Source: Candidatus Woykebacteria bacterium RBG_16_39_9b (GTDB lineage Bacteria > Patescibacteriota > Microgenomatia > Woykebacterales > RBG-16-39-9b). From it: a stretch of 6,035 nucleotides of DNA. The notes under the pieces are model-generated. The model was not told where the DNA came from, did not search any database, and saw only the letters and a list, made by a program, of their open reading frames with translations. Shown piece after piece: positions 1 to 5,893 of the stretch; position 1 is the first letter of the stretch; each line of letters begins with the position of its first letter. The position numbers were made by a program, and so were the translations under genes. The stretch lies in the NCBI GenBank assembly GCA_001816695.1, contig MHCR01000001.1, forward strand, positions 3,030 to 9,064, written 5' to 3'.

Positions 1-542
1 AAGTAAAAGAAGACTTGAAGGCTAAGTCAGCCGAAGCTGGCATTGATGTGGTCATCAATAAGGACAATATCGTGCCTTTAGTACTGAGCGACAAGGACAA
101 GCTTATCGAAATATTTACAAATTTGATCGGTAACTCTCTGAAATTTACCAAAAAAGGAGGCAACATTACAGTTTCTGCGGAGAAGAAGGGCGATATGGTT
201 AACGTTAACGTAACTGATACTGGTGTTGGTATAGCTCCCGAAAATATCGATAAGCTCTTCAAAAAATACGGAAAACTTAATGAATCTTACGCTACAGCCT
301 CACCCTCCACCGGAACGGGCCTGGGACTTTATATTACAAAACAATATTTGGAAAAAATGGGTGGAAGCATTTCAGTCAAAAGTACACTCGGAAAGGGAAC
401 CACATTTACATTCTCGCTACCTGTTGCTACTGGAAAAGAATTAGCTCTAAGAGAGAGGGATGAAGAACAATTCCAGGGTGTAATATTGAACCCAAAACTG
501 ATCAAACAGCCAGATACAGAAAAGGCAGATTCTAAACAATGA
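1..542 (+). CDS. Sensor histidine kinase, C-terminal ATPase part (5' end outside window)
   Basis: The frame is open from the left edge (first full codon at base 3), so the sensor region, membrane segments and phospho-acceptor His helix lie outside the window. What is visible is a HATPase_c domain with its ATP-binding boxes in order: N box NLIGNSLKFT around bases 117-146, G1 box DTGVGIAP at 216-239, an F-box-like KLFKKYGKL, and G2 box GTGLGLYI at 312-335, followed by the usual GGSI and GKGTTFTFSLP strands. No key residue is missing, so the ATPase half should be functional. It would autophosphorylate a His and pass the phosphate to a response regulator; signal and partner cannot be read from here. 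A polar tail of about 40 residues follows the domain, with no receiver domain. The stop overlaps the start of the TsaB-like gene (ATGA), so the two are probably cotranscribed. Family certain; subfamily unknown. Confidence 0.93.
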   Translation, partial: VKEDLKAKSAEAGIDVVINKDNIVPLVLSDKDKLIEIFTNLIGNSLKFTKKGGNITVSAEKKGDMVNVNVTDTGVGIAPENIDKLFKKYGKLNESYATASPSTGTGLGLYITKQYLEKMGGSISVKSTLGKGTTFTFSLPVATGKELALRERDEEQFQGVILNPKLIKQPDTEKADSKQ

Positions 543-817
543 AGCTTTTTCTCAATACAAGTATTGCAAAAAGAGCAGCTGCATCGATAATCGACGGAAA
601 AGGAAAAATAGTCTCTCAAGTCACTACTGATTCTCCACTTTTGGCAATTGAGAAAGTCTTGAAAAAAGCAAACCTGAAACTGACCGATATTAACAATTTT
701 GAAGCCCATCCAGGTCCAGGCTCTTACACAGGGCTCCGAGTGGGTGCGGCAATAATTAACGCCCTAAATTTTGCTCTTGGGAAAAAGGTAATAAATGTCG
801 AAATTAAGTACGAGTGA
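539..817 (+). CDS. tsaB: Short TsaB-like protein (t6A37 biosynthesis), N-terminal lobe only
   Basis: This 92-residue protein carries the TsaB/YeaZ signature PGPGSYTGLRVGAA (about residues 58-71), preceded by MKLFLNTSIAKRAAASIID, the first ASKHA-fold beta hairpin, and a helix resembling SPLLAIEKVLKKANLKLTDI. TsaB is the non-catalytic partner of TsaD in making the universal t6A37 modification of ANN-decoding tRNAs. Bacterial TsaB is normally about 220-230 residues in two lobes; here the frame stops at TGA soon after the signature. The DNA beyond is occupied by uppP on the other strand, so no decayed second lobe follows. I infer a naturally minimal version retaining the lobe used for TsaD contact in known complexes. 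In standard TsaB the N-terminal DTS motif is usual; here it reads NTS. Start ATG overlaps the kinase stop (ATGA), with no good Shine-Dalgarno, so translation is probably coupled. Confidence 0.8.
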   Translation: MKLFLNTSIAKRAAASIIDGKGKIVSQVTTDSPLLAIEKVLKKANLKLTDINNFEAHPGPGSYTGLRVGAAIINALNFALGKKVINVEIKYE

Positions 818-1625
818 CGTAAATCAACACCACAGAAACCGCAAGTATAATTCGGTACCAAACGAAAATATTAAAATTGTTCTTTGAAACAAACCCCAAA
901 AGAAACTTTATTGTTAACCACCCGGAAACTGCTGCTGCAACCACCCCAACGGCAAATATAGATAAATTTCCGTTAGAATGAGTCTCTTCCAAAAAATTCT
1001 TTAAACTAAGAGCTGCGGCACCAGCGATGGCCGGCGCGGAAAGTAAAAATGAAAATCTTGTCGCGGCTTCCCGGTTTAATCCGCTAAACATACCAGCTGA
1101 AATTGTTATACCAGAACGACTTACCCCAGGGACAAGCGAAATGGCCTGAGCCAAACCAATAAAAATAGAGTGTTGCCAATTTACACCGTTGAGATTTTTC
1201 TTTTGCGAACCGACTCTATCAGCCCACAAAAGAATGAGCGCAAAAACAAAAAGAGTCCCTGCTACAAGAAGTGGCTGGCGAACACTTCGTTCAATGAAAT
1301 CATTAAACACAAACCCGGTAATGGCTGCTGGTATGGAACCAACCAGTAACAATAAGAGGAGTTTTGAATCTTCTTGATTTACTAGATTTTTGGAACCCAC
1401 ATTTTTTAGAAACGCTTTTACCAGCCGGATCCAATCCTTCCAGAAAAACCAAATTACCGCTATTGCCGTTCCAACATGTAAAGCTACATCAAAGGTAAGC
1501 GAATTTAAAAGACCATCGATATTCAAAAGGGCTGGGACTAAAATTAAATGTCCAGAAGAAGAAATTGGGAGATATTCTGTCAGACCCTGAACAATTCCTA
1601 GGAAGACGGCGGTAATAATTTCCAT
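804..1625 (-). CDS. uppP: Undecaprenyl-diphosphatase (UppP/BacA)
   Basis: Integral membrane enzyme of 273 residues, the normal family length. It dephosphorylates undecaprenyl diphosphate to undecaprenyl phosphate, recycling the lipid carrier for peptidoglycan and other envelope polymers; overexpression is the classic cause of bacitracin resistance. The signature regions are intact: an (E/Q)xxxE-type motif, Q13-GLTE17, running into YLPISSSGHLIL with H26, and PGVSRSGIT at 166-174 with R170, equivalent to the catalytic arginine of E. coli UppP. Hydrophobic segments recur along the length, for example around 85-108, 119-134, 152-166, 186-207, 222-245 and 254-270, as expected for a polytopic protein. 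The ATG directly follows the TAA of the spermidine-synthase-like gene with no Shine-Dalgarno, implying reinitiation by terminating ribosomes. It is the last gene of the minus-strand operon, and its 3' end overlaps the TsaB-like gene by 14 nt. Confidence 0.96.
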   Translation of the reverse strand: MEIITAVFLGIVQGLTEYLPISSSGHLILVPALLNIDGLLNSLTFDVALHVGTAIAVIWFFWKDWIRLVKAFLKNVGSKNLVNQEDSKLLLLLLVGSIPAAITGFVFNDFIERSVRQPLLVAGTLFVFALILLWADRVGSQKKNLNGVNWQHSIFIGLAQAISLVPGVSRSGITISAGMFSGLNREAATRFSFLLSAPAIAGAAALSLKNFLEETHSNGNLSIFAVGVVAAAVSGWLTIKFLLGFVSKNNFNIFVWYRIILAVSVVLIYVTRT

Positions 1626-2270
1626 TTAAGAGCGGCAATAAATTATAGCATTTGTGTGGTTTAAATTTTTGGTATTTACAAAGTATTGAACGCTTTTGAA
1701 AAAACCCCGCAAAAAATCTAAATAATTTTTTAAATCATAACTGCTATCAATAATTTTATTTACCCCCAAAACCCCTTTCTCGCTCATAATTTTTTTACAG
1801 TCCTCAAAAAAGGAGTTATCTGAACAAATACTGGCCATTTCCCCACCATTGTAAATATCGACACAAATTAAATCATATTTGTATTTAGCATTTTTGACAA
1901 ACCTTGCGGCATCTTCAGTAAAAATATTTATGTTTGGCTCATTCAAGCCGAAATAATTCTTGGCAATTTCAACTATTAAGGGGTCGACCTCTACCCCATC
2001 AATTATCACTAGCCCAAATTTACGGGTTAATATCTTGGGAATAGTACCACCGCCCAAACCCAAAACTAAAACTCTACTATCTTGATCAAGTCTAATTGAC
2101 CCATCGGTAAAAATATCCCAATAATGCTTCCCAGTTAAACCATCTCTGTTAAGAGAAACAGATTGAGTATATCCATCAACAGTCAGTTTCCTTTGTCCGT
2201 TTTTCTCGCTAACTTTTATTTTACCGTTGATCGGGCTAACTGCCTCGAATAAAGTTTTTTCCCAAAACAT
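1626..2270 (-). CDS. Spermidine synthase-like protein (Rossmann methyltransferase fold)
   Basis: This 214-residue protein begins with the beta-rich lead-in seen in spermidine-synthase relatives (SPINGKIKVSEKNGQRKLTV, then TGKHYWDIF). The nucleotide-binding core follows: VLVLGLGGGTIP (about 67-78), the acidic strand end GVEVDP (E94, for ribose contact), FTEDAARF with D120, and YDLICVDIYNGG with D138. In true SpeE that last motif is usually D-S/C-T/S-D-P; here the second Asp and Pro are absent (DIYNGGEMA). The C-terminus is also shorter than the roughly 280-residue polyamine enzymes. I therefore call the fold and family but not polyamine synthesis: a SAM-dependent methyltransferase or an aminopropyltransferase of unknown substrate are both possible. 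No SpeD/SpeH partner is nearby. The start lies 35 nt inside the serS 3' end, supported by a Shine-Dalgarno-like GAAGGTG; no GTG or TTG alternative occurs in the first 18 codons. Confidence 0.8.
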   Translation of the reverse strand: MFWEKTLFEAVSPINGKIKVSEKNGQRKLTVDGYTQSVSLNRDGLTGKHYWDIFTDGSIRLDQDSRVLVLGLGGGTIPKILTRKFGLVIIDGVEVDPLIVEIAKNYFGLNEPNINIFTEDAARFVKNAKYKYDLICVDIYNGGEMASICSDNSFFEDCKKIMSEKGVLGVNKIIDSSYDLKNYLDFLRGFFKSVQYFVNTKNLNHTNAIIYCRS

Positions 2271-3468
2271 CTACAAGCACCTTCGGAACTTTAACACTAC
2301 CGTCTTTTTGTTGGTAATTTTCTAAAATTGCGATAATAGTACGGCTCAAAGCGATAGCAGTACCATTTAAGGTATGAACATAATTTGTTCCAGACGAGTC
2401 TTTATACTTAATACCTAGTCTCCTTGCTTGAAAATCGGTAGTATTAGAAGCGCTAGTTAATTCTCGATAAGTCTTGTTCAGCGGATCCCAATACTCTAAA
2501 TCATATTTAAGGTAAGCAGCAGCGCTCATTTCCCCTGAACAAATATTTACAATTCGGTAGGCAATCCCTAATTTTTGATAAATTTCCTCCTGAACGGCTA
2601 TTATCTCCTTAAAAGCAGCGTCGGAATCTTCTGGTTTTACAAATTTGAATATTTCAACCTTATGAAATTCGTGAACTCTGAAAATACCGTGAGTATATTT
2701 TCCGTAGCTGCCCGCTTCCTTTCTGAAACTGCTTGAGAAGCCAACGTAATTTTTTGGCAGCTCCTTCTTGTCAAAAATGTTATCTGTGTGCAAAGCGGCT
2801 ATTGGTATTTCGGATGTTGCTGTAAGATAAAGATCATCATTTTCAATTTTATAGATGTCTGGTTCTTCCCGACGCGGCAAGTAGCCCGTCCCCTCCACAA
2901 ATTTTTTTCTAACTAATTCTGGGGTAATCACTGATTTATAACCCTTCTTACCTAAAAACGAGATCACCCAACTAATGAGTGCAATCTCTAAAAGCGCCCC
3001 ATCCCCCATTAAGTAATAAAACCCATGCCCACTTGTTTTGGCGGCAGCCTCTTGATTGATAATCCCTAATTTTTTTCCTAATGTTAGATGGTCTTTAGGC
3101 TCGAAATCAAACTTTGGCGGTTTGCCCCATTTTTTTATTTCGTGATTATCCTTCTCCCCCGCCCCATCGGGCACTTGAGGTGAGAGCATATTCGGCATTT
3201 GTTCTAAGGAGTCGTCAAGTTCTTTTTCAACAGCTGTCAGTGAGCTTTCCAATTTTGATAATTTTTCTTTAATTTCACTCCCCTTTCTCTGATCCTTAAT
3301 CTCGGCCGCCTTTTTTCTTTCGTGTCGGAGTTCATCCACCTCTTTGATTAGATTTAAACGCTTATCATCTATTTCGATCAAATGCCCAAGATCCGTCTTC
3401 ATTCTCCTTTGTGCTAAAACCTTCTCGACTTCTTTTAAGTTTTCCCTTATAAATTTGATATTTACCAT
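2236..3468 (-). CDS. serS: Seryl-tRNA synthetase (class II)
   Basis: Cytoplasmic enzyme charging tRNA-Ser (and tRNA-Sec where present) with serine. From the ATG chosen here the protein is 410 residues, close to the usual 420-430. The N-terminal arm (about 1-105) is rich in Lys, Glu and Leu and forms the antiparallel coiled coil that grips the long variable arm of tRNA-Ser. The catalytic domain follows: motif 1 region ending ITPELVRKKFVEGTGYLP, serine-site TATSEIPIA (216-224), motif 2 FRKEAGSYGKYTHGIFRVHEFHKVE (248-272), ELTSASNTTDFQARR (336-350), and motif 3 TLNGTAIALSRTIIAILEN (366-384). A TTG 18 nt upstream (at 3486) could also start the frame, but MVNIKFIRENL matches the family N-terminus, and the ATG forms a TAATG junction with the HD gene. 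The 3' end overlaps the next gene by 35 nt. No key residue appears lost. Confidence 0.97.
   Translation of the reverse strand: MVNIKFIRENLKEVEKVLAQRRMKTDLGHLIEIDDKRLNLIKEVDELRHERKKAAEIKDQRKGSEIKEKLSKLESSLTAVEKELDDSLEQMPNMLSPQVPDGAGEKDNHEIKKWGKPPKFDFEPKDHLTLGKKLGIINQEAAAKTSGHGFYYLMGDGALLEIALISWVISFLGKKGYKSVITPELVRKKFVEGTGYLPRREEPDIYKIENDDLYLTATSEIPIAALHTDNIFDKKELPKNYVGFSSSFRKEAGSYGKYTHGIFRVHEFHKVEIFKFVKPEDSDAAFKEIIAVQEEIYQKLGIAYRIVNICSGEMSAAAYLKYDLEYWDPLNKTYRELTSASNTTDFQARRLGIKYKDSSGTNYVHTLNGTAIALSRTIIAILENYQQKDGSVKVPKVLVDVLGKNFIRGS
2278..2284 (-). promoter_or_regulatory. Ribosome binding site for the spermidine-synthase-like gene
   Basis: On the minus strand GAAGGTG lies inside the serS coding sequence, with its GG 9 nt before the ATG at 2270. 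It is the clearest Shine-Dalgarno-like match at any internal start of this operon and supports the start that creates the 35-nt overlap with serS. At the other junctions stop and start touch and no comparable motif is seen, so those appear to rely on coupling. Confidence 0.4.
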
Positions 3469-4034
3469 TAAAGCCCCAACTTCCAATTAATCTTCTTCAT
3501 AGAATTTAACACTATATCTACAAAATTGGAAAGCTCAATTTCCAGTTCACTTTCACAAGTTTTTATCTGCTCTCTGTTTGCACCTTTGGCAAAAGAGGGT
3601 TCTTTAAACCTCTTTAATACTGAATCGGCTGTTAGTCCTTCCAATTCTTTATCCGGCCGAACAAGTGCGGCGGCAACTATCAAACCAGTCAATTCATCAG
3701 CCGCGTAAATTGCTTTTGCCATAAGAGTTCTTCGCTCGGCTTTATCGGCATGACCGGCAATCGCGTCAATAACTTCTTGGCTTACTTTTCCCTTTATTTT
3801 TTCGGTCACAACATCAGTGTGGCGATCTAAATCTTTATCTGTTGCCTCGTAATCGGCATCGTGCAGCAAACCAACAATCCCCCATTCCTCTCTGCTACCT
3901 TGGTCAACTTTATCTTGTTTTTCAAAGTAATCGTATAAAGCAACCATTGCTGCTTCTGCAGCAAGCAAGTGCTTATGAATATTGGGGCTTTTTGCAAGCT
4001 CATCTACAACTTTTATTGCATCTTGCCGGTTCAT
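3468..4034 (-). CDS. HD-superfamily hydrolase (predicted, COG2316-like)
   Basis: This 188-residue soluble protein has HD-domain metal ligands in the expected order: His in NIHKHLLAAEAAM (H20 or H22), the HD pair in GLLHDADYEAT (H58-D59), a further His in AIAGHADKAER (H95), and Asp in AADELTGLIVAAALVRP (D113). The DELTGLIVAAALVRPDK stretch is characteristic of a conserved, uncharacterised group annotated as predicted HD-superfamily hydrolases (COG2316-like, from memory). HD proteins are metal-dependent phosphohydrolases, often acting on nucleotides or phosphodiesters; the substrate cannot be deduced. There is no attached synthetase, RelA/SpoT or GGDEF domain. The ATG follows the TAA of the 70-residue gene directly, and its own TAA shares one base with the serS ATG, so it is tightly embedded between the lysS and serS parts of the operon. 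Confidence 0.82.
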   Translation of the reverse strand: MNRQDAIKVVDELAKSPNIHKHLLAAEAAMVALYDYFEKQDKVDQGSREEWGIVGLLHDADYEATDKDLDRHTDVVTEKIKGKVSQEVIDAIAGHADKAERRTLMAKAIYAADELTGLIVAAALVRPDKELEGLTADSVLKRFKEPSFAKGANREQIKTCESELEIELSNFVDIVLNSMKKINWKLGL

Positions 4035-4247
4035 TTATTTAAGAAGCGCCTTTCTTGCCCTTTGGGCAAATTCTTCTGGAACTAAAATTGTTCTTGAACC
4101 CTCTGAGATCCCAAAAACCCCCGCAGCTGCGCTTTCAACCCCAAGTCTAGCTGGAATTTTCATCTGCTTTAGTTTTTCAACCAACATCTTCGCCATGGCA
4201 GAATTTTCAGCAGTATAAACAAGTACTTCTTTAATTTCACGTCTCAT
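4035..4247 (-). CDS. Small DUF2007-like protein, function unknown
   Basis: A 70-residue protein with pattern beta-strand VLVYTAENSA, helix AMAKMLVEKLKQMKIPARL, strand, then a glycine-containing loop, strand RTILVPEEFAQRARKALL. This resembles the DUF2007 fold (small 'putative signal transducing' proteins with a YTA/YTAxN opening, a helix ending in 'GIPA', and a closing VLVPEEDAxxA helix). The match is by eye and approximate. There is no signal peptide, membrane segment or cysteine pair. Being real rather than a shadow is supported by its coupling: its ATG overlaps the lysS stop (ATGA), and its TAA abuts the ATG of the HD gene. No activity can be assigned; its position between a synthetase and an HD hydrolase may reflect only operon packing. 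Confidence 0.75.
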   Translation of the reverse strand: MRREIKEVLVYTAENSAMAKMLVEKLKQMKIPARLGVESAAAGVFGISEGSRTILVPEEFAQRARKALLK

Positions 4248-5782
4248 TTACCAGCTTCTTTAAAACGCTCTTTAACGAATTTTTTATCCAAGCTTAAAAT
4301 TAGCCAGGCGGCTTTTGGTCCTGATTCTTTTCCTAAAAGAGCGATATAAATGGCTTTAAACGTCTCAGCTGAGGACAGACCTATATTTCTTCCAGCCTGG
4401 TAGACTTCATTTTGAAAAGCCTCAGGGTCAGAGCCTTTTTGCATCAAATCAATAACCTTTAGCAAAAGCGCCTTTTGCTTGTCGGTTAACATCCGAACCT
4501 TATCTGGAAGAGTCTTATTTACTGTGAACTTAATATTCTCTGGTGCAAAGGCCTCTAAATAAATTTTAGCATATATGACACGTTCTTTAAGTTCTTCTTT
4601 ATCTTTTTTTGTTAAGGCTGCTCCTTTTCGCGACTCACTTTCAGATTCTAAATCCATATTGGGCATTTGCACAAGATTTACCAGATCACCAAAACGTAAT
4701 ACAAAATAATCTTCTGTTTTTCTCTCCACCGAAGAAAGATTCCAAATCCTTTTTAAATCTGGGTCTTTAGTTTTTCTGGCGATATCAAAATCATCAAAAA
4801 GTTTCGGGATTGTATGCTCAAGTTCCGGGTTGAAATCAATATGCTGCATTGGCCAGGGACGAACCATTAAGAACCGCAAAACCTCTGCCGGTAAAATTTC
4901 CGAAATCTCTCGGGCAGATACTCCGATACCTTTTGAACTGCTCATTTTTCTACCGGAAAGGAGAAAATGTTCGTAGGGTATATCGTACGGAGGTTCGTAG
5001 CCAAATATTTCTTTTGCAATCGCGTTAGCAGTGTCACGACTTCCGCCACGTGAAGCATGATCCTTACCTTCCCCTTCGATGGTTACGCCAAGAGCTGCCC
5101 ATTTTGCCGGCCATTCCACTCTCCATGAGAGTTTGCCCTTTCCGATAAAAGGACTTATTTTACCTTTATAACCACAGCCTTTAGCCCAATCAACCTTATT
5201 TTCTAAACATTCATAATTTACATATTCTCCATTCCAGCTGGTTGCGACTGTTGTCCCAATCTTACCGCACTGTTCACATATAGGTTGGAACGGTATAAAA
5301 TCGCGAGGCCTTTTTGAACCAGAAATTTTTTCATAAATTTCTTGAATTTTCTCTGCGTTATCCAAAGCTAATTTAATTTGCTTATCAAGCTTACCACTGC
5401 TATAAAGCTCCGAATTCCATAAAATTTCTGGTTTCGCACCAAGTTTGTTAAAAACGTGGATAAACTCTTTTGCATAATGCTTTGCATAAGAATCGCCTCC
5501 TTGCGGGGACGGAATATCTTTTAGAGGAACGCCCATATATTTTTTATACTTATCTTTAGATAAGTACGTGGGGAGGTCGTCCATTGGATCCATATCGTCA
5601 ATTATGAAAGTGTACTTAACTGTTGCTCCAGTTTCTTTCAAAGCTTTATAGATCAGATCATGAATTACCACGCCGCGCAATGCTCCAACATGTACCCGGC
5701 CAGAAGGAGTTTTGGCATCATCAACCAGTTGAGGTTTGCCACTTTTCGCAAGCTCTTTTGCAACTTTATCTGCCCAAAACAT
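4244..5782 (-). CDS. lysS: Lysyl-tRNA synthetase, class I (LysRS1)
   Basis: Cytoplasmic enzyme charging tRNA-Lys. The 512 residues match class I LysRS, unrelated to the class II LysRS of most bacteria. The N-terminus MFWADKVAKEL fits the family opening (HWAD-like) and supports the start. The Rossmann domain has the HIGH-type motif TPSGRVHVGALRG (25-37) and the KMSKS-type motif GRKMSSSKGIGVS (277-289). Between them are a zinc-ribbon-like set of cysteines (C169, C172, C192, C203) and the GEGKDHASRGGSRD stretch (237-250), typical of this class. The C-terminal helical region (from about 340) is the anticodon-binding part. Class I LysRS is the rule in most archaea and occurs in spirochaetes, alphaproteobacteria and several CPR lineages. 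It heads the operon: a promoter lies immediately upstream, and its TGA overlaps the next ATG. No class II copy is visible, but the rest of the genome is unseen. Confidence 0.96.
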   Translation of the reverse strand: MFWADKVAKELAKSGKPQLVDDAKTPSGRVHVGALRGVVIHDLIYKALKETGATVKYTFIIDDMDPMDDLPTYLSKDKYKKYMGVPLKDIPSPQGGDSYAKHYAKEFIHVFNKLGAKPEILWNSELYSSGKLDKQIKLALDNAEKIQEIYEKISGSKRPRDFIPFQPICEQCGKIGTTVATSWNGEYVNYECLENKVDWAKGCGYKGKISPFIGKGKLSWRVEWPAKWAALGVTIEGEGKDHASRGGSRDTANAIAKEIFGYEPPYDIPYEHFLLSGRKMSSSKGIGVSAREISEILPAEVLRFLMVRPWPMQHIDFNPELEHTIPKLFDDFDIARKTKDPDLKRIWNLSSVERKTEDYFVLRFGDLVNLVQMPNMDLESESESRKGAALTKKDKEELKERVIYAKIYLEAFAPENIKFTVNKTLPDKVRMLTDKQKALLLKVIDLMQKGSDPEAFQNEVYQAGRNIGLSSAETFKAIYIALLGKESGPKAAWLILSLDKKFVKERFKEAGK

Positions 5783-5788
5783 ATTTTA

Positions 5789-5818
5789 AGTATAGCCTTT
5801 AATTCCCCGTACCTGCAA
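5789..5818 (-). promoter_or_regulatory. Sigma70-like promoter for the lysS operon (predicted leaderless)
   Basis: Reading the minus strand, a -35-like TTGCAG (5818-5813) and a -10 TATACT (5794-5789, five of six consensus bases) are separated by 18 nt. Only six bases, TAAAAT, lie between the -10 box and the lysS ATG, so initiation 7 nt after the -10 element would begin at the A of the start codon. There is no room for a Shine-Dalgarno. The -35 box is weak (three of six). The placement just after a terminator for the preceding unit fits a new transcription unit starting here. Confidence 0.55.
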
Positions 5819-5827
5819 GAAATTTAC

Positions 5828-5873
5828 AAAAAAAAGAAGCCCCCGCTGGTCCGAAAAGACACAAACAGAGGCT
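5828..5873 (-). terminator. Rho-independent terminator, minus strand
   Basis: On the minus strand AGCCTCTG (5873-5866) can pair with CGGGGGCT (5845-5838) over 8 bp including two G-U pairs, followed at once by TTCTTTTTTTT (to 5828). The 20-nt loop holds GTCTTTTCGGAC, which may form a short inner hairpin. The T tract follows the stem only in the minus direction, so it ends transcription coming from the right edge and insulates the lysS promoter about 10 nt downstream. Confidence 0.75.
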
Positions 5874-5893
5874 ATTACTAGCGCATCTCCCCC

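Noticed and set aside
329..709. A 126-codon minus-strand open frame antisense to the kinase and TsaB-like genes.
   Set aside because: It is Cys/Phe/Ser-rich with no domain pattern, and lies opposite two well-supported genes, so it is an antisense shadow.
3469..3486. Upstream TTG start for serS adding six residues (MEVGAL).
   Set aside because: The family N-terminus fits MVNIKFIRENL, and the ATG at 3468 forms a TAATG coupling junction; the TTG would lie 19 nt inside the HD gene.
5783..5880. A T-box or other riboswitch leader before the lysyl-tRNA synthetase gene.
   Set aside because: The space between terminator and ATG is under 50 nt, no T-box TGGNACCGCG sequence is present, and the terminator lies upstream of the promoter rather than between promoter and gene.
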